A stretch of 35,835 nt of DNA from Amycolatopsis circi. GTDB taxonomy: Bacteria; Actinomycetota; Actinomycetes; Mycobacteriales; Pseudonocardiaceae. The position numbers and the translations under genes were made by a program. Of this stretch, positions 22,516 to 30,130 are shown one piece after another. How positions within the stretch are numbered: position 1 is the stretch's first letter; every line of letters begins with the position of its first letter. The DNA lies in NCBI RefSeq assembly GCF_003385235.1, contig NZ_PQIA01000099.1:1-35835 (forward strand), in the 5' to 3' direction. The notes under the pieces are model-generated. The model was not told where the DNA came from and did not search any database. It saw only the letters and a program-made list of their open reading frames with translations.

Positions 22516-23726
22516 TGAGGATCTCGATGGTGTCCGAACACGCCAGCCCGCTCGCCGCACTGGGGGAGGAGGACGCGGGCGGGCAGAACGTCCACGTGGC
22601 CGGCCTTTCCGCGGCGCTGGCCCGCGGCGGACACGACGTGACTGTCTACACGCGACGCGACGACCCGGCCGCACCCTCCACAGTGGACGCTCCGGCGGGC
22701 TACCGCGTCGTGCACGTTCCGGCCGGACCGGCGCGCCGGCTGCCGAAGGACGAGTTGTTGCCGCACATGGGGGAATTCGGGAGCTGGCTGCGGGACCGGT
22801 GGACCGAGGAACCGCCGGATGTGGCGCACGCGCACTTCTGGATGTCCGGCGTGGCGACCGTCCTCGCCGCGCGCGAGGCCGGGGTGCCGACGGTGCAGAC
22901 CTTTCACGCGCTGGGCGTGGTGAAGCGGCGGCATCAGGGGGACGCGGACACGAGCCCGCCGGACCGGATGCGGCTGGAGCGGATGGTCGGCAAGCAGGTC
23001 GACCGGATTGTCGCCACCTGCTCGGACGAGGTGTTCGAACTGGCTCGCCAGGGGGTGCCCCGGCAGCGGATCTCGGTGGTGCCGTGCGGAGTCGACCTGG
23101 ACCGGTTCGGCTCCGGGGGCCCGGTTGCTCCGCGGACCGCGCCCAAGCGGCTGGTGTCGGTCGGGAGGTTGGTGCCGCGCAAGGGGTTCGACCTGGCTAT
23201 CGCTGCCTTGCCGCGGGTGCCGGACACTGAGCTGGTGATCGCGGGCGGACCGGCTTCCGGGGCGCTGTCAAAGGATCCGGAAGCGCAGCGGTTGCGGCGG
23301 CTGGCGGAGCGGCTCGGGGTGGCTGATCGGGTGCAGCTGGCAGGTCAGGTCAGCCGGGCTGAGATGCCAGCGTTGTTGCGTTCGGCGGATGCGGTGCTGT
23401 GCACGCCTTGGTACGAGCCGTTCGGCATTGTGCCCCTGGAGGCGATGGCTTGCGGCGTGCCGGTGGTGGCTGCCGCGGTCGGGGGTTTGACGGACACGGT
23501 GGTGGACGGGATCACCGGGCGCTTGGTGCCGCCAAGGGATCCGGTCCGGCTCGCGGTCCGATTGCGGGCGTTGCTGGACGAGCCCGCCGAGCTGGAGGCA
23601 TTGGGGACGGCGGGACAGGAGCGGGTCCGGGCGAGGTACTCGTGGGACCGGATCGCGGCGGAGACTGTGCGGGCGTATGAGAAGGCGACGCCGGTCGGGG
23701 CGGCCGGGCTGGCCGCTGTGCGCTGA
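22515..23726 (+). CDS. GT4 glycosyltransferase (sucrose-synthase/MshA-like)
   Basis: A 403-aa GT4 enzyme. GGQNVHVAGLSAAL (about residues 22-35) is the glycine-rich acceptor loop seen in sucrose-phosphate synthases and MshA. AHAHFWMSG lies near 96-105, SVGRLVPRKGFD near 214-226, and the donor motif EPFGIVPLEAMACGVPV near 300-316 gives the E-x7-E pair. The transferred sugar cannot be read from sequence. It is coupled to the upstream glycosyltransferase and ends 14 nt before the palindrome at 23740. Confidence 0.85.
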   Translation: MRISMVSEHASPLAALGEEDAGGQNVHVAGLSAALARGGHDVTVYTRRDDPAAPSTVDAPAGYRVVHVPAGPARRLPKDELLPHMGEFGSWLRDRWTEEPPDVAHAHFWMSGVATVLAAREAGVPTVQTFHALGVVKRRHQGDADTSPPDRMRLERMVGKQVDRIVATCSDEVFELARQGVPRQRISVVPCGVDLDRFGSGGPVAPRTAPKRLVSVGRLVPRKGFDLAIAALPRVPDTELVIAGGPASGALSKDPEAQRLRRLAERLGVADRVQLAGQVSRAEMPALLRSADAVLCTPWYEPFGIVPLEAMACGVPVVAAAVGGLTDTVVDGITGRLVPPRDPVRLAVRLRALLDEPAELEALGTAGQERVRARYSWDRIAAETVRAYEKATPVGAAGLAAVR

Positions 23727-23739
23727 CTGGCAGCCGGGT

Positions 23740-23794
23740 GTCCGTGAGGGGAACCCTGAGGGACTCTGATTCCCGCAGGGTTCCCCTCACGGAC
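23740..23794. terminator. 55-nt palindrome between convergent genes
   Basis: An inverted repeat of the GTCCGTGAGGGGAACCCTG type between the + strand GT4 stop (23726) and the minus-strand GT2 stop (23797). It has the same length and outer arms as 21406-21460. Its position indicates a bidirectional terminator. Confidence 0.7.
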
Positions 23795-23796
23795 CG

Positions 23797-24693
23797 CTAC
23801 CCGATGTAACGACGCGCGGCCGACCTGCGCTGGGGGGCCTCCAGCAACCGCAATCCGTGCTCCACTTCAGCCGGAACCACCGCCCGCTCCCGCAGCACCC
23901 ACGGCAAACCGCGCAGGCACTCCGCCACCGCGGCAACTGTCGTCCGGTCTCGCGGCGCGCTCGCCAGCACTGCGGCTCCCCGGCGGAATACCGAACGCCA
24001 CGGGCGGCGCAACATCAACGTCCACAAGGTGTTCCGGATCCCCAGCCCCCGCCGCCGGCGCGGGTCGCGCAGCTTCGAGGGCGCGTGGTGGATCACGACG
24101 TCCTCCCGCCAGCACATCCGCCAGCCGAGCGCGGCGAGGTCCAGCGCGAGCAGTTCCTCCTCCCCGCCGAGCCACATCCGCGGCGAGAAGCCGCCGACGT
24201 CCCGGAACGCCCGCACCCGGAACATCGTCAGCCCGGCCATCACCCCGAGCAGCGCCGGCCCGGGCAGCCATTCCGGGCCGGGCACCGGCGAGAACCGCAG
24301 TTCCGGCGTGATCGGGTCCTCGCGCAGGTCCGGTTCGACGAGGCAGCGGCCGGTCACCGAACCGAGACCGGGGTGCGCGTCCAGGACGTCGGCGGCGCGG
24401 ATGAGGGAGCCTGGTTGCCAGGTGGTGTCGTCGTCGCAGAACGCCACGTACCGCGTCGTCACCTCGCGTACCGCGAGGTTGCGGCCGACCGCGCCGAGGT
24501 TCTGGTCCAGCTTGATCAGCCGCACTTCCGGGAAGTCGCGGGCGACGAGGTCGGCGGTGCCGTCCGTGGAAGCGTTGTCCACCACCAGGATCGGCGGGCG
24601 TTCCGGCAGCGCGACCATGCGGGCGAGAGTCTCCTGCAGTTGTGCGCGGCGGTTGTGCGTGATCACCACAACGGACGTCCGGTCCATGCTCAT
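23797..24693 (-). CDS. GT2 glycosyltransferase A
   Basis: A 298-aa GT-A fold family 2 enzyme. It has VVVITHNR at the start, VVDNASTDGT near residues 37-46 for the nucleotide, and the metal-binding DDD at 87-89. GGEEELLALDL lies in the C-terminal half. The last 60 residues are Arg/Ala/Leu-rich and may touch the membrane. It is a paralogue of the gene just upstream (24690-25544) with shared blocks EDPITP, GGFSP and EDVV-x-HH. The start overlaps the upstream stop (ATGA). Third gene of the minus-strand operon. Confidence 0.85.
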   Translation of the reverse strand: MSMDRTSVVVITHNRRAQLQETLARMVALPERPPILVVDNASTDGTADLVARDFPEVRLIKLDQNLGAVGRNLAVREVTTRYVAFCDDDTTWQPGSLIRAADVLDAHPGLGSVTGRCLVEPDLREDPITPELRFSPVPGPEWLPGPALLGVMAGLTMFRVRAFRDVGGFSPRMWLGGEEELLALDLAALGWRMCWREDVVIHHAPSKLRDPRRRRGLGIRNTLWTLMLRRPWRSVFRRGAAVLASAPRDRTTVAAVAECLRGLPWVLRERAVVPAEVEHGLRLLEAPQRRSAARRYIG

Positions 24694-25544
24694 CCTTCCG
24701 TCAACCGGGCTTGTCGTTCGATCGCGGCAGGCAGCACCCGGCGGCGAGCCACTGCCTGCGGCAACCGGACCGCGGCGGCGGCCAGCGCGGCGAGCAGACT
24801 CGGTTCCCGGCGGGCGCGGGCAAGCAGACGCCGCAGTTGGGCCGCGCAGACGTCAGCTGGTCGTCGTTGCCAGCCGATGAGCAGCTGGTTACGGGCCTCG
24901 GCTCGCTGCCGCCAGCCCGGTGACGGCCGTGACCGCGACGGATGATGATGCGCGACAACATCTTCCGCGTAACAGAGCTGCCAACCGGAAGCAGCGAGGT
25001 CGTAGGACAGCAGCTGTTCCTCGGCGCCGAAGTGCAGCATCGGACTGAACCCGCCGACCTCAAGGAAAGCCGACCGTCGCACGATCGCGGAGCAGGCCAG
25101 GAAACCGAGCACGAGCGGACCGGGCGCGTCTGGCGGAGTCCCTAGTGGACTGTTCGCGAGGGCCGGCGTGATGGGGTCTTCGCGTTCTTCCGGGCCGACC
25201 AGAGTTCGTCCGGTTAAGAGGCCGAGGCTCGGGTGGGCGTCGAAGAGTTCTTCGGCGCGGCGGAGCGCATCGGGAGCCCACCAGGAATCATCATCGCTGA
25301 AAGCCACGTACGGAGTCTGGGCCGCGATGACGCCCTGATTGCGCGCGGCGGCTCCGTGATTCTGCGGGCTTCGGATGACCCGGACCTGCTCGAAGGAAGC
25401 GGCGATCTCAAAGGTGTCGTCCGTGGATCCGTTGTCCAGGACGATCACCGGCGGCTTGGAGTCTATTGTGGACAACTGGTGAAGAGTGCGCGCCAGTTCG
25501 TCAGCCCGGTTGCGGGTGGCCACGACGACGGTAGTCCGCGTCAC
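24690..25544 (-). CDS. GT2 glycosyltransferase B
   Basis: A 284-aa family 2 enzyme starting TTVVVATRNRADEL, with VLDNGSTDDT at 35-44 and DDD at 84-86; GAEEQLLSYDL marks the acceptor-side glutamates. The GTG start at 25544 overlaps the pyruvyl-transferase stop (GTGA). The open frame extends upstream, but only into the overlapping upstream gene. Tandem arrangement with its paralogue suggests two successive sugar additions or two rhamnosyl-type linkages; this is inference. Confidence 0.85.
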   Translation of the reverse strand: MTRTTVVVATRNRADELARTLHQLSTIDSKPPVIVLDNGSTDDTFEIAASFEQVRVIRSPQNHGAAARNQGVIAAQTPYVAFSDDDSWWAPDALRRAEELFDAHPSLGLLTGRTLVGPEEREDPITPALANSPLGTPPDAPGPLVLGFLACSAIVRRSAFLEVGGFSPMLHFGAEEQLLSYDLAASGWQLCYAEDVVAHHHPSRSRPSPGWRQRAEARNQLLIGWQRRPADVCAAQLRRLLARARREPSLLAALAAAAVRLPQAVARRRVLPAAIERQARLTEG

Positions 25545-26410
25545 AGCGTTTCCTTGAGCGCACCGACGAGTTCGGCCAGCGGTCCGGGAAACGGGTGTTC
25601 CGCGGCAGCGCGGGCGCGGGCTTCGGCGGAGCAGCACCAGTCGAACCACGAGTCGAGGTCAGCTCGGGTAGCGTTCGCGGGCAGGACGGCTGGCCAGCGC
25701 AAAGCGCTCGCTTGAGCGGTGACCTTCCCGCCGTGCGCGACGGGGTCGACAGCCAGTACCGGGACACCGGCTTTCAGCCCGAGCGCGAGCCCGTGCAGCC
25801 GGGTGCTGACCAGAACGCCCAGGCGGGACAGCGTGCTCACGAATTGGTCCGGCGTCGCGCAATGCCGCCAGTCGTCGGTGGCGAGGCGGGTGTCGAGCGG
25901 GACCCGGCCGCAGTCGAGGTCGCCCAGCCAGTCGGCGAGGGTCGCGTGCACCGTGTCGTGCCTCCGGTCCTCGCCGTACTCGGGCTGGTCCGGCGCGAAC
26001 ACCACGCCGACCACCGGAGGGGTGCCGAGGCGCGCGGCCAGGGACAGGTCGGTGGCGCAGGCGTCGCCGTCGTCGCGGGCGAAGACCACGTCGAACCCGG
26101 TGACCGCGGGGTCTGTCGGATCGGGCACGGACACGCCGATCGCCAGCCGGCGGCACTGCGCGTACCGGCGGTGCAGATCCTGGAGTTGCGTGCCGCGTAA
26201 CGGGCCGCAAGCGAAGACGACGTGGCTGAAGTCGTCCGGCGCGGCGTCGTCCAGGTGCAGGCCCTCGGGGTGGAACGCCGGGCTCCACACGGTCAGGTGG
26301 TCGACCCCGGCTTGGGTCAGGACATCGCTCACCGCGCGTAAGCTCAGCACGTCGCCCGCGGTGGCCTCGCCGTGCCGGAAGCTCGCCCAGCCGGTCAGGA
26401 GTACTCGCAT
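25541..26410 (-). CDS. Polysaccharide pyruvyl transferase family protein
   Basis: A 289-aa protein of the CsaB/PssM/WcaK-like family. The most diagnostic block is VLVSTRLHGLALGLKAGVPVLAVDP near residues 196-221, with CGPLRGTQL and IGVSVPDP earlier. Family members add a ketal pyruvate from PEP to sugars of envelope polysaccharides. At 289 aa it is somewhat short. ATG 26410 lies nine bases after a sigma-B-type -10, so translation is near-leaderless. First gene of the minus-strand operon with the two GT2 genes. Confidence 0.8.
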   Translation of the reverse strand: MRVLLTGWASFRHGEATAGDVLSLRAVSDVLTQAGVDHLTVWSPAFHPEGLHLDDAAPDDFSHVVFACGPLRGTQLQDLHRRYAQCRRLAIGVSVPDPTDPAVTGFDVVFARDDGDACATDLSLAARLGTPPVVGVVFAPDQPEYGEDRRHDTVHATLADWLGDLDCGRVPLDTRLATDDWRHCATPDQFVSTLSRLGVLVSTRLHGLALGLKAGVPVLAVDPVAHGGKVTAQASALRWPAVLPANATRADLDSWFDWCCSAEARARAAAEHPFPGPLAELVGALKETL

Positions 26411-26419
26411 GCCCGGCGG

Positions 26420-26444
26420 TTACCCGTGAGTCGGCGCGGTTAAC
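26420..26444 (-). promoter_or_regulatory. Sigma-B-type promoter of the pyruvyl transferase-GT2 operon
   Basis: On the minus strand GTTA (26444-26441), 15 nt, GGGTAA (26425-26420). The -35 is part of the palindrome GTTAAC (26439-26444), which is also the -35 of the opposite promoter. Confidence 0.7.
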
Positions 26445-26462
26445 GCGGCGTTGCGCGGGTAT
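26439..26462 (+). promoter_or_regulatory. Sigma-B-type promoter of the epimerase-like gene
   Basis: GTTA (26439-26442), 14 nt, GGGTAT (26457-26462), sharing GTTAAC with the divergent promoter. The ATG is at 26473. Confidence 0.7.
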
Positions 26463-26472
26463 CCGCCGCGGC

Positions 26473-27416
26473 ATGGCTTTCTCCCACGCGATAGTCACCG
26501 GCGGAGCCGGATTCGTAGGCGCGCGGCTCTGCGCGAAACTGCTCGAAGAAGGCACGAGAGTGACCGCAGTGGACAATCTCGCGACGGCCCGGCTGGGTGC
26601 CCTGGACGCCATCGCGGGGCATCCGCGGTTTCAGCTGCTGGAGCACGACGTGACGAAGCCGATCCCGGCCCCCGGAGCGGTCGACGTGGTCTTCCATCTG
26701 GCTTCTCCCGCGTCTCCACGGGACTACCTGCGGCTGCCGCTCGAGACGCTGCGCGTGGGTTCGGCGGGCACCGAGAACGCCCTCGCCGCGGCGGGTCGGG
26801 CGCGCTTCGTCCTCGCGTCCACCAGCGAGGTGTACGGCGACCCGCTGGAGCATCCGCAACGCGAAACCTACTGGGGCAACGTGAATCCGATCGGCCCGCG
26901 CAGCGTGTACGACGAGGCCAAGCGCTACGCCGAGGCGTTGACCAGCGCGATGCGGCGCAGCGCGGGCGCGAACACCGGGATCGCGCGCATCTTCAACACC
27001 TACGGCCCCGGCATGCGAGCGGACGACGGCCGGATGGTGCCGTCCTTCATCACCAAGGCGCTCGCGGGCGAACCGTTGACCGTCGAAGGCAGCGGACGGC
27101 AGACGCGCTCGTTGTGTTTGTGGACGACACCGTCGACGGGCTGCTCGCGCTGGCGCGCTCGGACCACTCCGGACCGGTGAATCTCGGTAACCCGCACGAA
27201 CTTTCGGTGCGGGAGATCGCGGAGCGGGTGCTCGCGGTCACCGGGTCGGCTTCGCGGATCGTGCACGTCGATGCGGCTGTTGATGATCCGCGCCGGAGGT
27301 GTCCGGATATCTCGGTCGCGCGCGAGGCGCTCGGTTGGGCGCCGCGAGTGGAGGCGGGGGAAGGGTTGCGGCGGACGGTGGAGTGGTTCGCCGGGCGGCG
27401 GGTTGCGGCTGCGTGA
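26473..27416 (+). pseudogene. UDP-glucuronate decarboxylase-like epimerase with a frameshift
   Basis: Residues from ATG 26473 give a GxxGxxG NAD site (TGGAGFVG), a TS-x-EVYGDP segment, YDEAK (the Y-x3-K catalytic pair) and RIFNTYGPGM, as in UDP-xylose synthase (UXS)/dTDP-glucose dehydratase-like SDRs. Near 27117-27120 the frame breaks: the first frame runs out at 27180, while the expected continuation FVDDTVDGLLAL is in the next frame to 27416. Restoring one base (TTTCGTGGAC in place of TTTGTGGAC) would give one ~314-aa protein with GRQTRSLCFVDDTVDGL. Either a true mutation or a sequencing error. Intact, it would make UDP-xylose from the product of the UDP-glucose dehydrogenase at 33247. Confidence 0.75.
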
Positions 27417-27815
27417 GCGGGATGTCGCTTTGGTGAGTTGCGGTGGATCGCGGTAGTCCACACGAGTTTTCGGTGCGGGAGATCGCGGTGCGGGTGGTTG
27501 GGGTGGTCGGGTCGGTTTCGCGGTTCGTGCGTGTTGGTGCGGCGGTCGATGATCCGCGTTGGCACCGCGGGTCGCGGTGAGCGGGGCGTGGCTTCGGTGA
27601 GTAGTGGTGGATCTTGGTAGCCCACATGAGCTTTCGGTGCGGCGGTCGATGATCCGCGTTGGGCGGTGTCCGGACATTTCGCTCGCGCGCGAGGCACTCG
27701 GCCGGGCTCCGCGAGTCGCCGCAGGAGAAGGATTGCGGAGCACGGCGGAGTGCTTCACCGCGCGGCGGGTCGCGGCCGCCTGAACAGGGCGTCGCTTCGG
27801 TGAGTAGCGACGTCC
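27186..27815 (+). repeat. Three tandem copies of the epimerase-like gene 3' end
   Basis: Copy 1 (27186-27451) is the true 3' end plus about 35 bp. Copy 2 (27452-27615) restarts at GGTAGTCCACACGAGTTTTC and lacks much of the end. Copy 3 (27616-about 27815) has a deletion early and then keeps the rest through a final ARRVAAA-stop equivalent. All copies end with a GTCGCTT-x-GGTGAGT-like tail. Stops and frame breaks show copies 2 and 3 are not coding. Apart from the promoter at 27836 nothing else is visible in 27417-27915. Confidence 0.75.
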
Positions 27816-27835
27816 TGGGGTTTTCCGGCGGATTC

Positions 27836-27860
27836 GTTTATCCCCGACTTCGCCGGGTAG
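27836..27860 (+). promoter_or_regulatory. Sigma-B-type promoter of the carbamoyltransferase-heptose operon
   Basis: GTTT (27836-27839), 15 nt, GGGTAG (27855-27860). The start codon GTG 27916 is 55 nt downstream. Confidence 0.65.
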
Positions 27861-27915
27861 TGCTTCCGGGACGGCGGGCCGCTGGGGTCCGCCCCGCCGG
27901 AGAAGGGGTGAGCGG

Positions 27916-29550
27916 GTGCGCTTCCTGGGAATCAACGCGGTGTTCCACGACCCCGCCGCCGCGCTCGTCGTTGACGGCCGGATCGTCGCGGCGGCCGAGG
28001 AAGAGCGGTTCAGCCGGCGCAAGCACGGCAAGCAGGCGGTGCCGTTCTCGGCGTGGGAACAGCCGGGCCAGGCAGCCCGCTGGTGCTTGGAGCAGGCCGG
28101 GCTCACCGCGGCGGACCTTGACGCTGTCGGGTTTTCCTACGATCCGGCTCTGGTCGAACCCGGGCTGGCCGGACACGACCCCAGCGGCGAAGAGCTGCGG
28201 ACCGAATTCGCCCGCCGTGCCCCGAAATTCCTGGCGAGCGAATTGCCTGGATTGGACCAGGAGAAGGTCTGGTTCGTCCGGCACCACGTCGCGCACGCCG
28301 CTTCGGCCGCGCTGGCCGGACTGGCTGGCGACTCCGCGGTATTAGTCGCGGATGGTCGCGGCGAAAGCACGTCGTATTTGGCTGGCGAGTATCGCGACGG
28401 ACGGTTCAAAGAGCTTGCCGCGCAAAAGCTTCCGCATTCGCTCGGTCTGTTCTACGAGGACCTCACCGAGCACTTGGGATTCGCGCGGTCGAGCGACGAA
28501 TACAAGGTCATGGCGCTGGCGTCCTATGGCGAACCGGTGCATCTCGACTACCTCCGCGAACGCGTCCACGCGACCGAGGACGGCGGGTTCCGCACTCGAG
28601 CAATCGACTGGTGCGCGCTCGCACCGCGCTGTTCTCCCGGCGAGGAACTGACGCGTCGGCACGCTGATCTTGCCTCCAGTGTCCAACGGGTGCTGGAGGA
28701 AGTACTCCTGGATCTTGCTCGCTGGCTGTACGACCGGACCGGGCAACAGACTTTGACACTGGCCGGTGGAATCGCGCTCAACTGCGTGGCCAATACCCGG
28801 CTGCACGCGGAGAGCCCGTTCGAATCAGTCTGGATTCAGCCTGCCGCCGGAGACGCCGGGACCGCGCTCGGTGCGGCACTCCAACTCGCGGCCGATGCGG
28901 GCGAACGGATCGAGCCGATGTCCGAGGCCGCGCTTGGTCGCGAGTGGACAGACGACGAGCTGGAATCCATTCTGCAGAAGGCGAAGCTGGATTACGAACG
29001 CCCGGCAGACGTCTCGGACGCGGTGGCGGAAGCATTGGCGGACGATCAGATCGTGGCTTGGTTCCAAGGCCGCGCCGAATTCGGTCCGCGTGCGCTCGGG
29101 CATCGGTCCCTGCTTGCGCACCCTGGCCGCGCCGGGAATCTGGAGCGGCTCAACGACGTGAAGGGCCGCGAGCAATTCCGTCCGGTCGCCCCGATGGTGC
29201 TCGAAGACCGAGCTGCCGAGATCTTCTCGCGGGGCCCGTTGCCCAGTCCCTACATGCTTTTCGTCCACGACGTCGCCGAGGCGTGGCGCGAGCGGCTGCC
29301 TGCGGTGACCCATGTGGACGGTACTGCCCGGGTGCAAACTGTCGACCCCGCCGTCGATCCGCGGACCGGGCGCGTGCTGTCGGAATTCGCGCAACGGACC
29401 GGACTTCCGGTAGTCGTCAATACGAGTTTGAACACCGCGGGGCGGCCGATGGTCGATTCTCCGCGCGACGCGTTGGAGTGTTTCGGTTCGGCTCCGGTGG
29501 ATGTTCTGGCGTTGGGACCGTTCGTGGTCCGGCGGCACCGGAACCGCTGA
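27916..29550 (+). CDS. Carbamoyltransferase (NodU/CmcH/TobZ family)
   Basis: A 544-aa carbamoyltransferase. The N-terminal Kae1-like domain begins FLGINAVFHDPAAALVVDG and carries the HHVAHAASA metal/substrate motif (about residues 122-130). The C-terminal YrdC-like domain contains GRAEFGPRALGHRSLLAHP (about 385-403). Both domains appear complete. Such enzymes use carbamoyl phosphate and ATP to O-carbamoylate sugars or antibiotics. Next to heptose genes, carbamoylation of a heptose or of the finished glycan is plausible. The GTG start at 27916 follows AGAAGGGG. First gene of the downstream operon. Confidence 0.88.
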   Translation: MRFLGINAVFHDPAAALVVDGRIVAAAEEERFSRRKHGKQAVPFSAWEQPGQAARWCLEQAGLTAADLDAVGFSYDPALVEPGLAGHDPSGEELRTEFARRAPKFLASELPGLDQEKVWFVRHHVAHAASAALAGLAGDSAVLVADGRGESTSYLAGEYRDGRFKELAAQKLPHSLGLFYEDLTEHLGFARSSDEYKVMALASYGEPVHLDYLRERVHATEDGGFRTRAIDWCALAPRCSPGEELTRRHADLASSVQRVLEEVLLDLARWLYDRTGQQTLTLAGGIALNCVANTRLHAESPFESVWIQPAAGDAGTALGAALQLAADAGERIEPMSEAALGREWTDDELESILQKAKLDYERPADVSDAVAEALADDQIVAWFQGRAEFGPRALGHRSLLAHPGRAGNLERLNDVKGREQFRPVAPMVLEDRAAEIFSRGPLPSPYMLFVHDVAEAWRERLPAVTHVDGTARVQTVDPAVDPRTGRVLSEFAQRTGLPVVVNTSLNTAGRPMVDSPRDALECFGSAPVDVLALGPFVVRRHRNR

Positions 29551-29569
29551 CTTTCGAGGAGGTGCCGTC

Positions 29570-30130
29570 ATGGCAGACCATTTCGCCGACTTGTGTTCGG
29601 CCGCGCAACGTTTGCGTTTCGCCACCCCGCGCATCGCCGCGTGGGGCACGCATCTGGCCAGTGTTTTCGAGAACGGCGGGCGGTTGCTCGCCTGCGGCAA
29701 CGGGGGAAGCGCCGCCGAAGCGCAGCACCTGACCGGCGAGCTGGTGGGCCGGTTTCGACGCGATCGCCGTCCCCTGTCGGCGATCGCGCTGCACGCCGAC
29801 ACCTCGGCGCTGACCGCGATCGGCAACGACTACGACGAGGCCGAACTGTTCGCCCGCCAGGTCCGCGCACACGGGCGGGCCGGTGACGTGCTCGTCTGCC
29901 TGTCCACCAGCGGTACCAGCCAAAACGTCGTCGCGGCGGCGAAGGCGGCCCACGAGCTGGGCGTGACCACCTGGGCGTTCACCGGACCGGCGCCGAACCC
30001 GCTCGCCGCGCTGTGCGACGACGCGGTGGCGGTCGACGCCCCGAGCACGGCCACCGTGCAGGAGCTGCATCTGGCGCTGGTGCACGCGTTGTGCGAAGCC
30101 TTGGACGACGCGCTCGGGGTGCCCGCGTGA
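29570..30130 (+). CDS. gmhA: Phosphoheptose isomerase (GmhA-like SIS protein)
   Basis: A 186-aa SIS-domain protein of GmhA size. Sugar-phosphate contacts are GNGGSAAEAQH (43-53) and STSGTSQNV (112-120); QELH (164-167) and H172 are in the expected active-site region. Predicted reaction: sedoheptulose 7-phosphate to D-glycero-D-manno-heptose 7-phosphate. GAGGAGG precedes ATG 29570. The stop overlaps the HldE-like start (GTGA). DiaA-like SIS proteins are an alternative, but the fused heptose kinase next door settles it. Confidence 0.87.
   Translation: MADHFADLCSAAQRLRFATPRIAAWGTHLASVFENGGRLLACGNGGSAAEAQHLTGELVGRFRRDRRPLSAIALHADTSALTAIGNDYDEAELFARQVRAHGRAGDVLVCLSTSGTSQNVVAAAKAAHELGVTTWAFTGPAPNPLAALCDDAVAVDAPSTATVQELHLALVHALCEALDDALGVPA

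Noticed and set aside
27452..27815. Additional small genes after the UXS-like gene
   Set aside because: They are broken copies of that gene's 3' end with stops and frame changes, and no start signals.
27186..27815. CRISPR-like or regulatory repeat array
   Set aside because: Repeat units are long (160-270 bp), unequal and clearly derived from coding sequence, without constant short repeats and unique spacers.
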